A stretch of 25,019 nucleotides of DNA from positions 1 to 25,019 of the forward strand of contig CAYJOD010000091.1 of NCBI GenBank assembly GCA_964371655.1, read 5' to 3'. A program made the translations under genes and the position numbers. The stretch's first letter is position 1. Each line of letters starts with the position of its first letter. Positions 22,423 through 25,019 of the stretch are shown here, in pieces. The notes under the pieces were generated by a model. It was given only the letters and a program-made list of their open reading frames with translations. It did not search any database and was not told the DNA's origin. This DNA is from CAZGSN01 sp964371655. Lineage in GTDB: Bacteria; Desulfobacterota; Binatia; HRBIN30.

Positions 22423-23313
22423 TCACTTCTTGGCAACGAGGATGCGCGCCAGTCCGGCGAGATCTTTTTGGATGGCCACGTCGGAGAAGCCGGCAGCGCC
22501 GGCGAGCCGGGTGACCGCGTCCGCTTGCGCGGCGCCGATCTCTACCAGCAGAACCCCGTCGGGCACGAGCTTGGCGGCGGCCTGTCGGATCAAGCGGCGA
22601 ATGATTTCGAGTCCGTCGGCGCCGGCGAATAAAGCCGTCGCCGGTTCGTGGCTGAGCTCGGGCTCCAGGCTGTGACGATCGTCCAGCGCCACGTACGGCG
22701 GGTTGCTGACGATCACGTCAAAGACCCCGTCAACCGCGTCGAGGAGATCGCCGCGCACGAAGTGAATGCGAGTGTCGACCGCGTGGCGACGCGCGTTGGC
22801 GACTGCGACTTGTAACGCCGCCTCGGAAAGATCGACTGCCACGATCTCTGCCCGTGCGAGCTCGACGGCCAGCGCCACCGCAATACACCCGGAGCCGGTG
22901 CCGACGTCGCAGATACGGACGGGCGCTGGGTGTCGGGGGTCAGGAGTTAGCCCCCCAGTCCCGAGCCCCCAGTCCCCAGTCCCGAATTTTACCCCCAGCT
23001 CGACCAACCCCTCCGTCTCCGGACGCGGGATGAGCACGGCCGGGGTGACTTGAAACTCGAGCGACCAAAACTCGTGCGTCCCGACGATATACTGGAGAGG
23101 TTCACGGCCGCTGCGGCGGCGGAGAAGCTCGGCGTACGTGCGCGCTCGCGCCGCGGTCACCAGATCCGAGTCGGCGGCAAAGAGGGCGGCACGCTCGACA
23201 CCGCAAGCGTGGGCCAGGAGCAACTCCGCGTTGAGACGCGGGCTCTCGATTCCAGCGTCTTGCAGCGCCGCGGCGGCGTCGCGGAGCAATGTGGCCACCG
23301 TCGTGCGCGACAT
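22423..23313 (-). CDS. prmC: Release-factor glutamine methyltransferase PrmC, with in-frame repeat insert
   Basis: PrmC methylates the Gln of the GGQ motif in release factors, and prfA lies directly upstream. The N-terminal helical domain covers about residues 1-80. SAM motif I is DVGTGSG (136-142) and the catalytic NPPY is 204-207. ATG 23313 is preceded by GAGGAG. The 296-residue chain is slightly long: between LVELGV and RICDVGTG it has about 16 more residues than E. coli PrmC, reading KFGTGDWGLGTGG then LTPDP. These are encoded by heptad-repeat DNA at 22927-22986, and the insert keeps the frame and both catalytic motifs. Confidence 0.96.
   Translation of the reverse strand: MSRTTVATLLRDAAAALQDAGIESPRLNAELLLAHACGVERAALFAADSDLVTAARARTYAELLRRRSGREPLQYIVGTHEFWSLEFQVTPAVLIPRPETEGLVELGVKFGTGDWGLGTGGLTPDPRHPAPVRICDVGTGSGCIAVALAVELARAEIVAVDLSEAALQVAVANARRHAVDTRIHFVRGDLLDAVDGVFDVIVSNPPYVALDDRHSLEPELSHEPATALFAGADGLEIIRRLIRQAAAKLVPDGVLLVEIGAAQADAVTRLAGAAGFSDVAIQKDLAGLARILVAKK
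22927..22986. repeat. Heptad array inside prmC
   Basis: Five exact 7-bp units of the pattern YCCCSAR fill 22952-22986; an opposite arm (GGGTGTC, GGGGGTC, AGGAGTT) lies at about 22928-22948. It is similar in type to the flanks of the S23 unit and is translated as Gly/Trp/Thr-rich residues. Confidence 0.82.
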
Positions 23314-23357
23314 CGCGCTCCTCGACCTCGGCCCCCCGACCCCCACGCCCAGATCCA

Positions 23358-24425
23358 TCAGCTCGCCGCCTTGAGGGCTGCGGCCTGATGATGCGTGATC
23401 AGGGCGTCGATCAGCGGTTCAACTTCACCTTCGATGACGCGATCGAGGGAATGGAGCGTCAAGTTGATGCGATGGTCCGTGACCCGTCCCTGCGGGAAGT
23501 TGTAGGTGCGGATGCGTTCCGAACGCTCGCCGGTACCGACCATACTGCGGCGATTCTCAGAAATCTCGGCATGCTGCTCGGCCTGCGCGTGCTCGAGCAG
23601 GCGCGCGCGCAGGATCTTGATCGCCTTGGCTTTATTCTTGTGCTGCGACTTCTCGTCCTGACACGACACCACCAGTCCGCTTGGAAGGTGGGTAACCCGA
23701 ACCGCCGAGTCCGTCGTATTGACACTCTGACCGCCCGGCCCGGAAGAACGATACACGTCGATGCGCAGATCCTTCACCTCGTCGATGTGGACGTCGACCT
23801 CGTCCGCTTCGGGGAGCACGGCGACGGTCACGGTCGAGGTATGGATACGTCCGGACCCCTCGGTCGCAGGCACGCGTTGGACGCGATGAACGCCGCCTTC
23901 GAACTTGAGCCGGCTGTAGGCGCCGCGCCCTTCAATGAGGGCAATGACTTCCTTGAAGCCGCCGAGCCCGGTGGAGCTGGCACTGAGCATCTCGACGCGC
24001 CAGCCGCGCTTATCGGCGTAGCGGCTGTACATCCGGAACAGCTCGGCCGCAAACAGGCTGGCCTCGTCGCCGCCGGTGCCGGCGCGGATTTCGAGCAGGA
24101 CGTTGCGCTCGTCGTTGGGGTCCTTGGGCAGCAGCAGCCGCCTCAGCTCCACATCGAGAGCATCGAGTCGCTCGCGCAGAACCGGAAGCTCGGCCTTGAC
24201 GAGCTCCCGGATTTCCAGGTCGGAGCCCTCGAGCAGAGCCTTGTGCCCTTCGATTTCTTCGGAAAGCTTGCGCCAGGCGCGGTATTCGCGAACGATCTCT
24301 TCGAGATCGGAGCGTTCCTTCGCGAGCTTCGCATACTCCTTGCGATTGCCGAGGAGAGCCGGGTCGATGATGGCCTTTTCAAGCTCTTCGTAACGGCGCT
24401 CGACATCTTCGAGCTTCTGCAACAT
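23358..24425 (-). CDS. prfA: Peptide chain release factor 1
   Basis: RF1 recognises UAA and UAG and triggers peptide release. It has 355 residues. The RF1-type codon-recognition tripeptide PAT is at 186-188 (RVPATEGSGRIHTS), and the catalytic GGQ at 231-233 (SSGPGGQSVNTTDSAV), whose Gln is the PrmC target. A coiled-coil-like N-terminal domain precedes them. It lies between rpmE, 196 nt upstream, and prmC, 44 nt downstream, as in many bacteria. The 44-nt gap to prmC is G-rich in the sense strand with a loose 7-bp rhythm. Confidence 0.98.
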   Translation of the reverse strand: MLQKLEDVERRYEELEKAIIDPALLGNRKEYAKLAKERSDLEEIVREYRAWRKLSEEIEGHKALLEGSDLEIRELVKAELPVLRERLDALDVELRRLLLPKDPNDERNVLLEIRAGTGGDEASLFAAELFRMYSRYADKRGWRVEMLSASSTGLGGFKEVIALIEGRGAYSRLKFEGGVHRVQRVPATEGSGRIHTSTVTVAVLPEADEVDVHIDEVKDLRIDVYRSSGPGGQSVNTTDSAVRVTHLPSGLVVSCQDEKSQHKNKAKAIKILRARLLEHAQAEQHAEISENRRSMVGTGERSERIRTYNFPQGRVTDHRINLTLHSLDRVIEGEVEPLIDALITHHQAAALKAAS

Positions 24426-24573
24426 GAGAGATCAACCCCGAATCCGGCGCGACCAACAGGGCACCGCCCCGCGAGGCGGGTCTGCAACGAGGCCGTGGTT
24501 CTCCGAACCTGCGTATCGCGCACGTCGCCTGTACGCAGGCAGCCGGACGGGAAGCAACTGCCAACAGAACGGG

Positions 24574-24618
24574 CGAGCTCTTTCAGAGCTCGTCACGGCG
24601 GGAGTCCGTGCTCCCGCC
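24574..24618. repeat. Two tandem perfect hairpins between rpmE and prfA
   Basis: CGAGCTC (24574-24580) pairs with GAGCTCG (24586-24592) over a 5-nt loop. GGCGGGAG (24597-24604) pairs with CTCCCGCC (24611-24618) over 6 nt, ending 4 nt from the rpmE stop codon. Neither has a T-tract on the minus strand. They may limit read-through or stabilise the rpmE mRNA end (inference). Confidence 0.65.
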
Positions 24619-24621
24619 TCG

Positions 24622-24843
24622 CTACTCCTGGGCTTCGGCCTTTTCCTGAATGCCGTACTTGCGCTTGAACCGATCGATGCGGCCCGCGGTATCAACGAGC
24701 TTCTGCTTGCCGGTGTAGAACGGATGGCAAGCGGAACACAGCTCGATGTGGATCTCGGGGAGAACAGATCGGGTCTCGATGACGTTCCCGCACGCACAGA
24801 CGATCTTCGACGCTTGGTAGTTTGGATGAATACCTTCTCGCAT
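24622..24843 (-). CDS. rpmE: 50S ribosomal protein L31
   Basis: A 73-residue L31 of the zinc-binding (C+) form: Cys16 and Cys18 in VCACGN and Cys36 and Cys39 in LCSACHPFYTGKQ. It begins MREGIHPNY and contains GRIDRFKRKYGI, both standard. ATG 24843 is chosen: GGAG lies 7 nt upstream, and the in-frame GTG at 24855 overlaps that site. A B/C- paralogue lacking cysteines often replaces this form under zinc limitation, but none is seen here. It is the first gene of the rpmE-prfA-prmC-murA-his run. Confidence 0.98.
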   Translation of the reverse strand: MREGIHPNYQASKIVCACGNVIETRSVLPEIHIELCSACHPFYTGKQKLVDTAGRIDRFKRKYGIQEKAEAQE

Positions 24844-24937
24844 TTTTTGCTCCACTCCAGAGGACGCGGTTTAGTAGCGTGACCCCGGAAGAGGCGCAAG
24901 GCAGCGTGAGGACGGAGCGGGAGAAGGTGAAGAAAGG

Positions 24938-24999
24938 CCCGCCGCGTTTGGGTGGGCAAAAGCGGCGGGGGGGGGTGGGGGGTTGGTGGGGGGGGGGTG
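24938..24999. other. GC hairpin and long G-rich tract near the window end
   Basis: CCCGCCGC (24938-24945) pairs perfectly with GCGGCGGG (24962-24969) over 16 nt. Read on the minus strand it is followed by CCTTTCTTC, a weak terminator-like tail. The plus strand then runs almost only G with a few T to 24999. This could form G-quadruplexes, or be sequencing or assembly noise near a contig end. Confidence 0.4.
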
Positions 25000-25019
25000 T
25001 ATAAAACTAGTGCGATGAG

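Noticed and set aside
24844..25019. A gene upstream of rpmE (such as rho, often found there)
   Set aside because: No coding sequence is visible in the remaining bases; the stretch is purine-rich and ends in a G tract.

Overview
The window is high-GC, gene-dense bacterial chromosome from a diderm (Gram-negative) organism: it carries the LPS-transport genes lptC-lptA-lptB, sigma-54 (rpoN) and long-form hpf. The order rpmE-prfA-prmC-murA-hisD-hisB-hisH-hisA-hisF resembles deltaproteobacterial-grade genomes (Desulfobacterota, Binatota and relatives). The phylum is my inference. No rRNA, tRNA, CRISPR array, IS element or phage gene was seen.

Layout. 146-583: a VOC/glyoxalase-fold protein. 898-3447, plus strand: a radical SAM protein, a four-helix-bundle S23-type protein and acpS, the last two overlapping by 4 nt. 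3626-8366, minus strand: the lptC-lptA-lptB-rpoN-hpf-ptsN cluster (envelope assembly, nitrogen/stress sigma factor, ribosome hibernation, PTS-Ntr). 8631-10832, plus strand: a cold-shock protein with a strong intrinsic terminator, phosphatidylcholine synthase and an HSD10-like dehydrogenase. 10970-13035: an accessory patch with a Uma2 nuclease-fold protein, a 5'-truncated SUMF1-fold gene, an internally deleted AAA ATPase remnant beside a perfect 16-bp palindrome, and a retropepsin-like protein. 13150-16113: a GH127-like glycoside hydrolase coupled to a SAM methyltransferase. 16121-24843, minus strand: rpmE, prfA, prmC, murA and five his genes. hisG and hisC are not among them.

The main observation is a set of low-complexity repeats with a 7-bp period, mostly built as two heptad arms in inverted orientation around a short spacer. 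They occur between genes across the window, beginning at stop codons or ending just before start codons, and one lies in frame inside prmC. Several families differ completely in base sequence (GGAAAC-, GAAAACT-, GGGACAA-, TATCGNN- and GGGRCTK-type) but share the same period and architecture. One array pair forms 28-bp inverted flanks around a complete S23-type four-helix-bundle gene placed exactly between hisB and hisH. This looks like a compact mobile or amplifiable unit and is the best candidate here for an undescribed system. Mobility and the link to the S23 protein are inference.
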